Of a stretch of DNA of 45,665 bases, positions 16,823 to 24,654 are shown piece after piece. The notes beneath the pieces are model-generated. The model worked only from the letters and a program-made list of their open reading frames with translations. It did not search any database and was not told the origin of the DNA. The number at the start of each line of letters is the position of its first letter. Positions within the stretch are counted from its first letter, which is position 1. The stretch comes from Phocaeicola_A sp964444735 (GTDB lineage: Bacteria > Bacteroidota > Bacteroidia > Bacteroidales > Bacteroidaceae). Both the position numbers and the translations under genes were made by a program. Where the stretch lies: contig CAYUIJ010000007.1 in NCBI GenBank assembly GCA_964444735.1, positions 1-45,665 of the forward strand, read 5' to 3'.

Positions 16823-18403
16823 ATGAAAGATATGAAGGACATGAAGAGATGGATGCGCGGGAGGACGGCCGCGGCAGTGCTTTGCACCGCCGCCGTCCCC
16901 GCGTTGTGCGGCGGGATGCCGCCCCAGGCGGGCGACACCGTGCCGCTGCCGGGCGTGCGGGTGGAGAGTCCCGTCATTAAGCGTAACAATGACCTGATGA
17001 GCGTGAGGTTCCGCCTGGGGATGGAAGACCTGCCGCTGCCGGGCAACCGTGCGGCGGTGTTCACTCCCGTGCTGGTCAACGGCACGGACTCGGCTTTCCT
17101 GCCGCCTGTGGGTGTCTACAGCCGCGTGCGGTGGTACCAGTACCTGCGTGCCGGCGAGCCGCTGGGCGGAGCGCAGGAGCAGTCGGTCCGCTATTCGGAG
17201 CGTCCGCCCGTGCTGGCGTACAATGCCAACGTGCCCTATTCCTCGTGGATGAACGGCAGCGGGCTTATCCTGCTGCGCCGTGACTACGGCTGCTGCCGCA
17301 CGTTGCTGGGCGAGGGGGAAATGCCCGTGGGCGGCTACCGGGAACTGGCTTTCACCCCCATGCTGCGCTATGTGAGGCCCTCTGCCTCGGTCAAGACCAG
17401 ATCCCTTTCCGGGCGTGCCTATATCGACTTCCCGGTAAACCGCACGGAGATGTATCCTGACTACCGGCAGAACCCCCGCGAGCTGCAGAAAATCATGGGC
17501 ACGATCGACTCCATACGCGCGGACAAAGACATCACGGTGTCTGCCATAACCATAAAGGGCTACGCCTCGCCTGAGGGCCCGTACGCCAACAACGTACGCC
17601 TGGCGAAAGGCCGCACGGAAACGCTGAGGCGGTATGTGGAGAACATGTACCGCTTCGGGCAGGGATTCATCCGGACCGGTTACGAGCCGGAAGACTGGGA
17701 GGGCCTGAGACGTTATGTCGAGAGCTCGGGGCTCGCCCATCGTGACGAGATCCTTGCGCTGATCAACAGCGATCTGAAGCCCGATGACAAGAACCGGAAG
17801 ATCCAGACAGCCTACCCCGAAGAGTACCGCTTCCTGCTTCAGACGGTCTATCCGGGCCTGAGGCATTCTGACTATACCATCGAATACACCATACGGGGAT
17901 ACGGCAGCATAGACGAGATCGCGGCACTGCTGCGCACGGCCCCGCAGAAGCTCTCGTTGGAGGAGATGTACCTGCTGGCGCAGACCCTCGAGCCGGGGAG
18001 CGGCGGTTTCAACGAGGTCATGGAAACGGCGGTGCGCATGTATCCCGATGACGAGACGGCGAACCTGAACGCGGCCAATTCCGCCATGACGCGCAATGAT
18101 CTGGAGCGCGCGGGGAAATATCTGTCAAAGGCGGGCGCGGGTGCGGAGGCCGAGTATGCCCGTGGCATGCTGCAGGCCCTGCAGGGCGATTACAAGGGTG
18201 CCGGAGAGAAAGTCATCCATGCCCGCTCGCTGGGTATGGACGGTGTGGAAGAGATGATCTCCCACCTTGAGGAAATGGAGGCCTCCGTGCGCGCGCAAGG
18301 CGGAGAAACGCCGGAAAACGCCGGTGAGGGAGGAAAAAAGAGCTGGGTGATACCTATGATAAAAAAACCTATAAACGTTAAGACAAAAGATTTGAAGAGA
18401 TGA
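16823..18403 (+). CDS. DUF3868 / OmpA-like fimbrial assembly protein
   Basis: The 526-residue product combines an N-terminal DUF3868 domain (about 35-190) with an OmpA-like domain. The latter runs from about 195 to 385 and includes ITIKGYASPEGPYANN and LAKGRTETLRRYV, the peptidoglycan-associating type of motif. A C-terminal helical-repeat region follows at about 390-490 (LSLEEMYLLAQTLEP, NLNAANSAMTRNDLE). An exported, envelope-spanning role in anchoring or assembling the fimbriae is the usual inference. AAGGAG at 16808-16813 selects the ATG at 16823. The start region holds three 9-base repeats that encode MKDMKDMK and provide three in-frame ATGs. Its TGA overlaps the next gene's ATG (ATGA at 18400). 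Confidence 0.85.
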   Translation: MKDMKDMKRWMRGRTAAAVLCTAAVPALCGGMPPQAGDTVPLPGVRVESPVIKRNNDLMSVRFRLGMEDLPLPGNRAAVFTPVLVNGTDSAFLPPVGVYSRVRWYQYLRAGEPLGGAQEQSVRYSERPPVLAYNANVPYSSWMNGSGLILLRRDYGCCRTLLGEGEMPVGGYRELAFTPMLRYVRPSASVKTRSLSGRAYIDFPVNRTEMYPDYRQNPRELQKIMGTIDSIRADKDITVSAITIKGYASPEGPYANNVRLAKGRTETLRRYVENMYRFGQGFIRTGYEPEDWEGLRRYVESSGLAHRDEILALINSDLKPDDKNRKIQTAYPEEYRFLLQTVYPGLRHSDYTIEYTIRGYGSIDEIAALLRTAPQKLSLEEMYLLAQTLEPGSGGFNEVMETAVRMYPDDETANLNAANSAMTRNDLERAGKYLSKAGAGAEAEYARGMLQALQGDYKGAGEKVIHARSLGMDGVEEMISHLEEMEASVRAQGGETPENAGEGGKKSWVIPMIKKPINVKTKDLKR

Positions 18404-20706
18404 AAAAGACTGTGTTTATATTGTATGCGCTGCTCCTGTGGGTAGCGGGGGGCTGTACCGACAAGGAGATCGGAGACGCGGACGGGTCCCAGGTAGGCGG
18501 TCCGTTTGCCGAAGGCAAGGGCTATATCGCCGTGAATGTCGTTTCGACCGGAGCGGGGGGGGGCTCACGCGCGTGGTCTGACGATCCTGCCGTAGATGGT
18601 GATTTTGATCCGGGCAGCGAGGATGAGAGCGCGCTGTGCTCGTCGGTGCCGGATTCCCACTGGGTGCTGCTGTTCAACGATGACGGCAGTTTCCACTCGA
18701 TGTCTAAGCTGACTGGCGGGACATTGTCTGATCCCCTTGCGGAAGAAGGGCACCTGAACGAGCGGTCTCTCGGCACGTTTGCCGCCGAGGTGAGGATCGA
18801 GGGTGACGAAAAGGTACCGGCCAAGTGCCTCGTGGTGCTCAATGCCCGTCCGGCACGGATTTACAAGCTAATGAGCGAGTTGGAGCAGTCGCAGGATACA
18901 TGGATATTGCCTGACGGAGTGACAAAGGCCTCCAGCGCGGCCCAGTACGTCCTGATGTCGCTCACCCGCACGCTGTCTGACGAGGATATCAAGGAAGGCG
19001 GCTCCAGCGTGGTGCTTTTCACCCCAGGCGGTCTGACAGGAAAGATGAACTACTGCACCATGAGTTCCGTGACCTATGCCGAGGGTGAGTCGGAGGGTGC
19101 GGTCCACACGATGGATGCGATTGGCAGTGGGAATATCGCGGCTACGGAGGAGGAGGCGCGGAATAATCCGCTGACAGTGCATGTGGAGCGTCTGGCGGCC
19201 AAGGTGGAGGTTGAGGTGCCGGAGAGTGCCGTAGGATACGGTACTGCCATCGGAGACTGGAAAGACAAGGAAACTGACGGTCCGGCATGGCCCGTTGTGT
19301 TCCGTCCGGAGCCCGGCAAGGAGCTGGATCAGGCGGTGGATCCCGATGGAGAGTCGGTGAAAACAGAATGGGCATGCGTGATCTGGGGATGGGGCACGAA
19401 CGCCGTTGCCCGCAGGGAATACGTGTTCAAGAACCTTAACGATGCGGTGGAAGGGGCCGATAAGGCAAAAACAGGCACTCCCCACTATGTTGACGAGACT
19501 ACGGGTATAGGCAGTCAGTTCTTTGAAAACTGGAACGATCCTGCACGCCACCGCAGCTACTGGGCCGTTGACGGCTATTACGCCGACCCTAAAGTATATC
19601 CCATGCAATACCGGCATAACTATGAGGAAAACCCCGATGAAAACAGTTATCTGGGCAAGTGGTCCGAAAATTTGGGAAATGACGGCAAGCGGACCGAGAA
19701 TTCGCCCCTCTACTATTACACATACCGGGAGCTGCGGCTGCGTGCGTTGGGCTTCTCTCCCGATGATGTGACCGGTAGTCAGGGAATCAACGGCAACCTG
19801 CTGGGGAGCCGCAAGTTCCGCTACATCCCCGAGAACGTGCTCGGCCAGGAACTTCTGAGCGGCAACACCTACCTCGCCGCCTCCACCCATGTGCTTTTCA
19901 TGGGGCAGCTGCTGCTGGGTGATGAGGTGAGTCAGGCCGAAGAAAAGTACAAGGCGGGATTGTCAGTGGACAATCTGGATGAAATGATGGAGTGGGTGAA
20001 AGACAAGTACTGCTCAGGTAACAAGTGGTATGACAAGGCCGGATACATGCAGCGGGCCTACACCGATGTGTACAGTGCTTTTGACGGTGAAGAAAGACCT
20101 TTCTTTGACACATTCGGTGATAACTCCCAGTATACTATCCCTTCCGGGGAGAAAACCCTGAAGGCTGTAAAAGGAGAGGTTGAAGTCGAGTTGACGGGCG
20201 AATTCATGAAAGACCTGGCATCCAAGGGAGATGCCGCGTTGAACGGGGATGAAAATCCCTTTGATCTGGTGCCCGCCGAGATTACCAACGGTGACGGCCG
20301 CGTGCTGCTCGGCCTGAAGGAAGGCTGGACGATAGAAATAAAAGGAACAGAGGGAGGTGCCACTCTTCTTACGCTTGACAATGTGAAGTTCAAGAGCGCG
20401 AGCTTAACCTTCTTCAGCGAACCTGCCGACTATTACAAGAACGGCCGTATGTATTACTACGCCCCTATCCGGCATGCAAGGGTCACTGTGGATGTCAGTC
20501 CGTCCGAATACAAGACCGGTGACATCGGCGTGGTGCGCAACCACTGGTACCGGATTACGGTGAACAGCGTGCTCAAGCCGGGTATTCCGGTAGCCGATCC
20601 GGAACAGCCCATCATCCCGAACATTGACCCCGCAGACCAGTATCTGGGGCTGGAAGTCGGTATCGTGCCATGGCACGTGGTGGATCAGAGTGTGGACTTG
20701 CAGTGA
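18400..20706 (+). CDS. Mfa1-like fimbrillin, candidate shaft subunit
   Basis: The 768-residue lipoprotein precursor (VAGGC, Cys19) is probably the polymerising fimbrial subunit. A short first strand (GYIAVNVVST) is followed by GGG-Ser56-Arg57-Ala, matching the position where Arg-specific cleavage removes strand A in P. gingivalis Mfa1/FimA. The central fimbrillin motif HVERLAAKVEVEV lies near residue 261. The end resembles the Mfa1 C-terminus: YYAPIRHARVTVDV, then KTGDIGVVRNHWYRITVN, a Pro-rich linker, and a last strand ending WHVVDQSVDLQ that could act as donor strand. It is longer than Mfa1, which has about 560 residues. Codons 53-55 lie in a G9 tract, so one base of slippage would truncate the protein. 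Confidence 0.85.
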   Translation: MKKTVFILYALLLWVAGGCTDKEIGDADGSQVGGPFAEGKGYIAVNVVSTGAGGGSRAWSDDPAVDGDFDPGSEDESALCSSVPDSHWVLLFNDDGSFHSMSKLTGGTLSDPLAEEGHLNERSLGTFAAEVRIEGDEKVPAKCLVVLNARPARIYKLMSELEQSQDTWILPDGVTKASSAAQYVLMSLTRTLSDEDIKEGGSSVVLFTPGGLTGKMNYCTMSSVTYAEGESEGAVHTMDAIGSGNIAATEEEARNNPLTVHVERLAAKVEVEVPESAVGYGTAIGDWKDKETDGPAWPVVFRPEPGKELDQAVDPDGESVKTEWACVIWGWGTNAVARREYVFKNLNDAVEGADKAKTGTPHYVDETTGIGSQFFENWNDPARHRSYWAVDGYYADPKVYPMQYRHNYEENPDENSYLGKWSENLGNDGKRTENSPLYYYTYRELRLRALGFSPDDVTGSQGINGNLLGSRKFRYIPENVLGQELLSGNTYLAASTHVLFMGQLLLGDEVSQAEEKYKAGLSVDNLDEMMEWVKDKYCSGNKWYDKAGYMQRAYTDVYSAFDGEERPFFDTFGDNSQYTIPSGEKTLKAVKGEVEVELTGEFMKDLASKGDAALNGDENPFDLVPAEITNGDGRVLLGLKEGWTIEIKGTEGGATLLTLDNVKFKSASLTFFSEPADYYKNGRMYYYAPIRHARVTVDVSPSEYKTGDIGVVRNHWYRITVNSVLKPGIPVADPEQPIIPNIDPADQYLGLEVGIVPWHVVDQSVDLQ
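18555..18563 (+). repeat. G9 tract inside the fimbrillin gene
   Basis: Nine G residues span the end of codon 52 through codon 55, just ahead of the Ser56-Arg57 site. With G10 the frame reaches TGA at 18579-18581; with G8 it reaches TAG at 18593-18595. The present length, G9, is in frame. Confidence 0.9.
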
Positions 20707-20730
20707 CATTATTTTTTACGGAAAAGAATC

Positions 20731-21834
20731 ATGAAAAGAACATCGGGACATATTATGGACGGCTGGCGGTCCGTGCGGGCGGCGATGCTGGCGATCGGCA
20801 TGGCGGCCGGACTGTGCTCGTGCGGGGATATTTATGACTACGAGGGCGACTGCGATCCGCACTGGCGGGTAAGGTTCGTCTATGACTACAATATGGATTT
20901 CGCGGACGCCTTTCCCGGCGCGATGGGCGTGGGGTCCGTGCGTCTGTACGTATTCGACGCCGCTACGCACAGGCTGGTTCTCGAAAAGGAGGATACCTCG
21001 GGGCCCGGCGGCTTCGCGGCAGATTACGCGATGCCGGTAGAAGAGCTGCCGATGGGGCGGTATGATTTCGTGGCGTGGTGCGGGCTGGACGGCAACGACT
21101 CTTTCACGGGCGGTGCGGTCCCTGAAACATACAGCCCCGGCGCCCCGGCTTGGAGCCTGGCAGACAAGGCGCTCTCCGGCACGGATGACGACCGCCGGCT
21201 GAAATCCCTTTACTACGGATGGCAGGGCTCGTCTGAGATTTACGATGAGCAGGGCGTGCATACTATCACGGTGCCCCTTGTGAAGGATGTCAATGACTTC
21301 ACCGTGATCCTGCAGCACCGCTCGCGGCCGTTGGACCCTGCCGACTTCGACATCACCATTACGGATGACAACCGCACGCTGCTGTGGGACAACTCGATAC
21401 CCCCCGGTACCGATCCGGTGGAATACCGGGCATGGGAAGTGCGGCAGGGCACTGCGGAGGAGGTTATCCCCGAGCTGGGCATAGACCCCGTGGAAAACAA
21501 CGTGCTGGTGTCGTTCCTGACCACGTCGCGTCTGGTGTCGGGACGCGCGGTGCAGCCGCGGCTGACCGTCACCGAGAAATCGAGCGGACGTGTGGTGTTC
21601 GACTTCCCGTTGACAGAGTACCTGCTGATGGCCAAGCCCCGTCTGCTGGACGCGCACAACAAGCCGATGAATCTTGGGGACCAGGAATTCCTCGACCGCG
21701 AGGACACGTGGAGGCTGCACTTCATCCTTGATGACGAGCTGAGCGGGCGCGGAGGCTGGCACGCTTTCGAGCTGCATCTGCTGGACTGGCACATAACGCT
21801 TAATGAGACGGATTTGGGAGAGTATAACAACTGA
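20731..21834 (+). CDS. Mfa2/FimB-like fimbrial anchor lipoprotein
   Basis: The 367-residue product matches the FimB/Mfa2 family, which anchors the fimbrial rod to the outer membrane and limits its length. The signal ends in GLCSC, with Cys29 or Cys31 as the lipidated residue. The family signature is CDPHWRVRFVYDYNMDFADAF at about residues 41-61. It continues with VRLYVFD, LPMGRYDFVAWCGL near 110-125 and a C-terminal domain ending in paired strands (WHAFELHLLDWHITLNET). An internal ATG at 20755 is an alternative start that still gives a signal peptide. It follows the fimbrillin gene after 24 bases, the same order as mfa1-mfa2. Confidence 0.9.
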   Translation: MKRTSGHIMDGWRSVRAAMLAIGMAAGLCSCGDIYDYEGDCDPHWRVRFVYDYNMDFADAFPGAMGVGSVRLYVFDAATHRLVLEKEDTSGPGGFAADYAMPVEELPMGRYDFVAWCGLDGNDSFTGGAVPETYSPGAPAWSLADKALSGTDDDRRLKSLYYGWQGSSEIYDEQGVHTITVPLVKDVNDFTVILQHRSRPLDPADFDITITDDNRTLLWDNSIPPGTDPVEYRAWEVRQGTAEEVIPELGIDPVENNVLVSFLTTSRLVSGRAVQPRLTVTEKSSGRVVFDFPLTEYLLMAKPRLLDAHNKPMNLGDQEFLDREDTWRLHFILDDELSGRGGWHAFELHLLDWHITLNETDLGEYNN

Positions 21835-21860
21835 AAGCGGCTGAGAAAGGAGAGACAGTA

Positions 21861-23270
21861 ATGATTGATACCCGGTTGACAAAAGGCGGATGTTGTGTGG
21901 CGGGACTGCTGGCAACGCTTCTGGCGGTCTCGTGCGCCGATGATTCCTCCGGCGGTGAGGCTGCGCGGTCCGACGGCGCGGGCCTGCGAATGGCCCTGCA
22001 GGTGTCGGTGGCCGATATCGCGGCAGACGGTGACGATCTCTTCCCCGCCGTGGAGCGGATGCATGAGCTGCGGGTGATCGTCACCCGGCGCGGTGAGGAC
22101 GGCCGCGAGGCGCTTGAATACAACCGCCTTGTCCGCCTTGATGACGAGGCGGGGAGGTGGCGGTACGGCTACAGGGACGATTCCCGGCTGATGTTCCGTA
22201 TGGAGGAGGCGGGAAGGCGCCATCTCTACCTGTTCGCCAACTGCGAGCCCATACTTGATGAGACGCCGGGAGCGACACCCCACCCCGATCCCGAGGAAGG
22301 AGCCTACGGAGGCAGCCACCGGACGGAGATAGACCAGCGTACCGTTGACGCGTATCTCAACGCGCTGAGGGAGGCGGTCTATACGCGTGAGCAGCTGCGG
22401 GAGCTCGTGACGGGGGACAAGCCCGGCGGTCTGCCCATGTGCGCGGAGCATGACGTGGAGATCCCCGCGGCGGATGAGGGAGCGGCGGCGGAGCCCGTCA
22501 TCGTTGAAGCGCCCATTGTGAGGGCCGCGAACAAGATCACGTTCACGTATGTCAACAACAGGCCGCGCTATCCCATTTTCGTGCGGAACTGGCGGCTCGT
22601 CAACGTGGCAGACAAGGCTTTCCTCCTGCCCCGTGTGGACGAGAACGGAGAGGGGAACAAAGATCTTCTTGCCGGCTACAGCGGCTGGATTGACTGGTAT
22701 CAGAAGCATATCGCCGGAGGCGGACACGACGCCGAGCTGGAGTTTGATGTTCCGGAGGGGGAGATATACAGCCCCTTTAATGGCGTATCCACGGGAGACA
22801 CTTATGACGGCGTCTCCGGTGAGGCCGAAGAACAAGGGAAATCCGGGGAGCCCGGCTATGAGCCGGCGGAAACCGTAAGAGGCCTGAAAGTGGAGGGGAG
22901 AGACCTGACAGAGGGAGAAGACGGCAAGACAACAGACCCCGCGACCTACTATTTCCCCGAGACCCGCTATATCCCGTCCGGAGAGAAAGCACAGCAGTAC
23001 GGCATGGACTTTGACATAAGGGAACACTCCGCCGCACAGGCAGAGGGAGAAGACGGCAAAACGCACTATAATTATAGGGGGACGCCCTATCAGACGAGAC
23101 TGCCTGACGTGACCACCCTGTTCCGCGGCACACACGTAAGGATTAAGGCAACGTTCAGGGAGGGCTCCCAGGTGGATCTTCAGGTCTCGATCATCGGCTG
23201 GTCTGAATACCCGCCGGTAGACGGCCACCTGACCCCTGACCCGGGGACTCCGGCAGCGGAAAGCGATTGA
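21861..23270 (+). CDS. Fimbrial minor-subunit lipoprotein (Mfa-like)
   Basis: The 469-residue lipoprotein (TLLAVSC, Cys25) follows the Mfa2-like anchor by 26 bases and has a good AAAGGAG site. Near residue 217 it carries PIVRAANKITFTYVN followed by strands ending VADKAFLLPRV. This pattern is seen in accessory fimbrial subunits of the Mfa3/Mfa4 kind. Near the C-terminus, RGTHVRIKATFREG and DLQVSIIGWSEYPP form the closing strands typical of these two-domain beta-sandwich proteins. The middle (about 285-345) is acidic and Gly/Glu-rich. I infer an accessory or adaptor subunit by position and pattern; the exact equivalent of mfa3, mfa4 or fimC is not determinable here. Confidence 0.7.
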   Translation: MIDTRLTKGGCCVAGLLATLLAVSCADDSSGGEAARSDGAGLRMALQVSVADIAADGDDLFPAVERMHELRVIVTRRGEDGREALEYNRLVRLDDEAGRWRYGYRDDSRLMFRMEEAGRRHLYLFANCEPILDETPGATPHPDPEEGAYGGSHRTEIDQRTVDAYLNALREAVYTREQLRELVTGDKPGGLPMCAEHDVEIPAADEGAAAEPVIVEAPIVRAANKITFTYVNNRPRYPIFVRNWRLVNVADKAFLLPRVDENGEGNKDLLAGYSGWIDWYQKHIAGGGHDAELEFDVPEGEIYSPFNGVSTGDTYDGVSGEAEEQGKSGEPGYEPAETVRGLKVEGRDLTEGEDGKTTDPATYYFPETRYIPSGEKAQQYGMDFDIREHSAAQAEGEDGKTHYNYRGTPYQTRLPDVTTLFRGTHVRIKATFREGSQVDLQVSIIGWSEYPPVDGHLTPDPGTPAAESD

Positions 23271-23292
23271 GACAGGAAAGGAGGACAAAAGC

Positions 23293-24594
23293 ATGAGAAC
23301 AACCCTGACAGATATTATCATGGTATATGGCATGGCGGCATTGTTTCTTGCCGGGTGTGAGCACGAGGCCGTCACCACGCCGTCTGAGACGCGCGGCAGG
23401 GTGCTGCGTTTCGCGGGCGGGATAGGAACCTCCGCGAGGGCGGATGTCTCCGCGGAGACGACACGGGCCGATGCCGGTACGGTTGAGAGCGGGCTGGCCG
23501 CTTCACGCGAGCGGCTGCTGAAGAAGACATTCGTCTGGGAGGGGGAGCCGCGTGACGTCATACGCGTCTGCAACGTGGAAAGCCCGGAGGCTCTCCCCGA
23601 TTTCAGGCTTGAGGGCGGCAGAACATACCGGTATGTGTGCCTTAAGCACAATGATGAAAACGGTGATCCCTATCCTGACACCGGATCGCCCGAGGAAGAC
23701 TCTCATGTGGGTGACACCTACTCGGAATACACATTTGAGCCCGTAGACGGGGAGAAAGGATTCCGCATCGGCGATCTTGTGGATGACGGTAAGGATTATT
23801 TCCGTCTCTACGCGGCATGGTGGCGGGAATACTCCTACTTTCCGGAAAAAGACGGGCCGGAGGGGATAGCCAAGGACCAGTCTGAGGAGGAGGGTTTTTT
23901 GAACTCCGACCTGCTGCTGGCTTTCAAGACACATAACATCAACGAATTCGAGGAGCCCATACGCCTTAAATTCCACCATTCTCTTAGCATGCTGGATGTC
24001 CGTGTGGAGGTGCCGGTATACGATCCCGGAAGCAGGGAGAACGGGGAAGAGACCAGGCCGTCGGGATACAAGACAGGAGATGTGAGGATGAGCATGACGA
24101 ACGTCCCCACAGGGTTCACTATCAACACCGGGACTGAGAAGAACTCGGATGTGCTGGTGGATGTGATTGCAGACACGAAGACCGTCGCGGATGAAATACC
24201 CATGTTCCGCTATTACATGGAGGATGAGGACAAGGAAGGAGACGATGCGGGGCACGAGGGATCCGATGGCACAGAAGAGGGCCCGGCACCGACAGTGTCG
24301 CGATACAGGACCTACGGGTTCTGCGGCATCCTGCCGCCCGCGCTGCCCGGCACGGGGCTTCCCCTGCTGCGTCTGCACCTGAAGGATCCGCTCACGGGAA
24401 AAGACGAGGCATACGTCTATATACCGGATCAGGATCCGGGGTCGGGCGGGCTCGCGCTGAGCGGAGAGAAAATTTCGGTGCTGCGGCTCAAGCTCTCCCG
24501 ATCGATGAAGCGGATGCTGGTACTCTCGGCCCGGGTGGAGCCGTGGAACAAGGCTGCGGGAACGCTCGACATGATGGAGGATCCCGCCAAGTGA
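23293..24594 (+). CDS. Fimbrillin-family lipoprotein (Mfa-like)
   Basis: A 433-residue lipoprotein with a textbook lipobox (FLAGC, Cys22) and a strong AAAGGAGG site. After the Cys comes a strand (VLRFAGGIG) and then Arg-containing sites (SARAD, TTRAD) in the place where Mfa-family subunits are processed. The fimbrillin domain motif LKFHHSLSMLDVRVEV lies near residue 226. The last third holds an acidic loop (EDEDKEGDDAGHEG, about 313-326) and a closing pair of strands (ISVLRLKLSRS and VLSARVEPW). It fits the Mfa_like_1 group of fimbrillin-like proteins. It lacks the C-terminal module seen in the next four proteins except for this shared fold. Confidence 0.7.
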   Translation: MRTTLTDIIMVYGMAALFLAGCEHEAVTTPSETRGRVLRFAGGIGTSARADVSAETTRADAGTVESGLAASRERLLKKTFVWEGEPRDVIRVCNVESPEALPDFRLEGGRTYRYVCLKHNDENGDPYPDTGSPEEDSHVGDTYSEYTFEPVDGEKGFRIGDLVDDGKDYFRLYAAWWREYSYFPEKDGPEGIAKDQSEEEGFLNSDLLLAFKTHNINEFEEPIRLKFHHSLSMLDVRVEVPVYDPGSRENGEETRPSGYKTGDVRMSMTNVPTGFTINTGTEKNSDVLVDVIADTKTVADEIPMFRYYMEDEDKEGDDAGHEGSDGTEEGPAPTVSRYRTYGFCGILPPALPGTGLPLLRLHLKDPLTGKDEAYVYIPDQDPGSGGLALSGEKISVLRLKLSRSMKRMLVLSARVEPWNKAAGTLDMMEDPAK

Positions 24595-24654
24595 GCGGAA
24601 AGGAAAAAAAGGCATATCGTATTTTTATGGAGAACCTGTTACAAGGAAGACAAT

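Noticed and set aside
21240..23651. A very long leftward open frame (about 803 codons) opposite the anchor and minor-subunit genes
   Set aside because: It lies antisense to two convincing fimbrial genes. It is a by-product of their high GC and codon bias, with Arg/Ser/Pro-rich, motif-free sequence.
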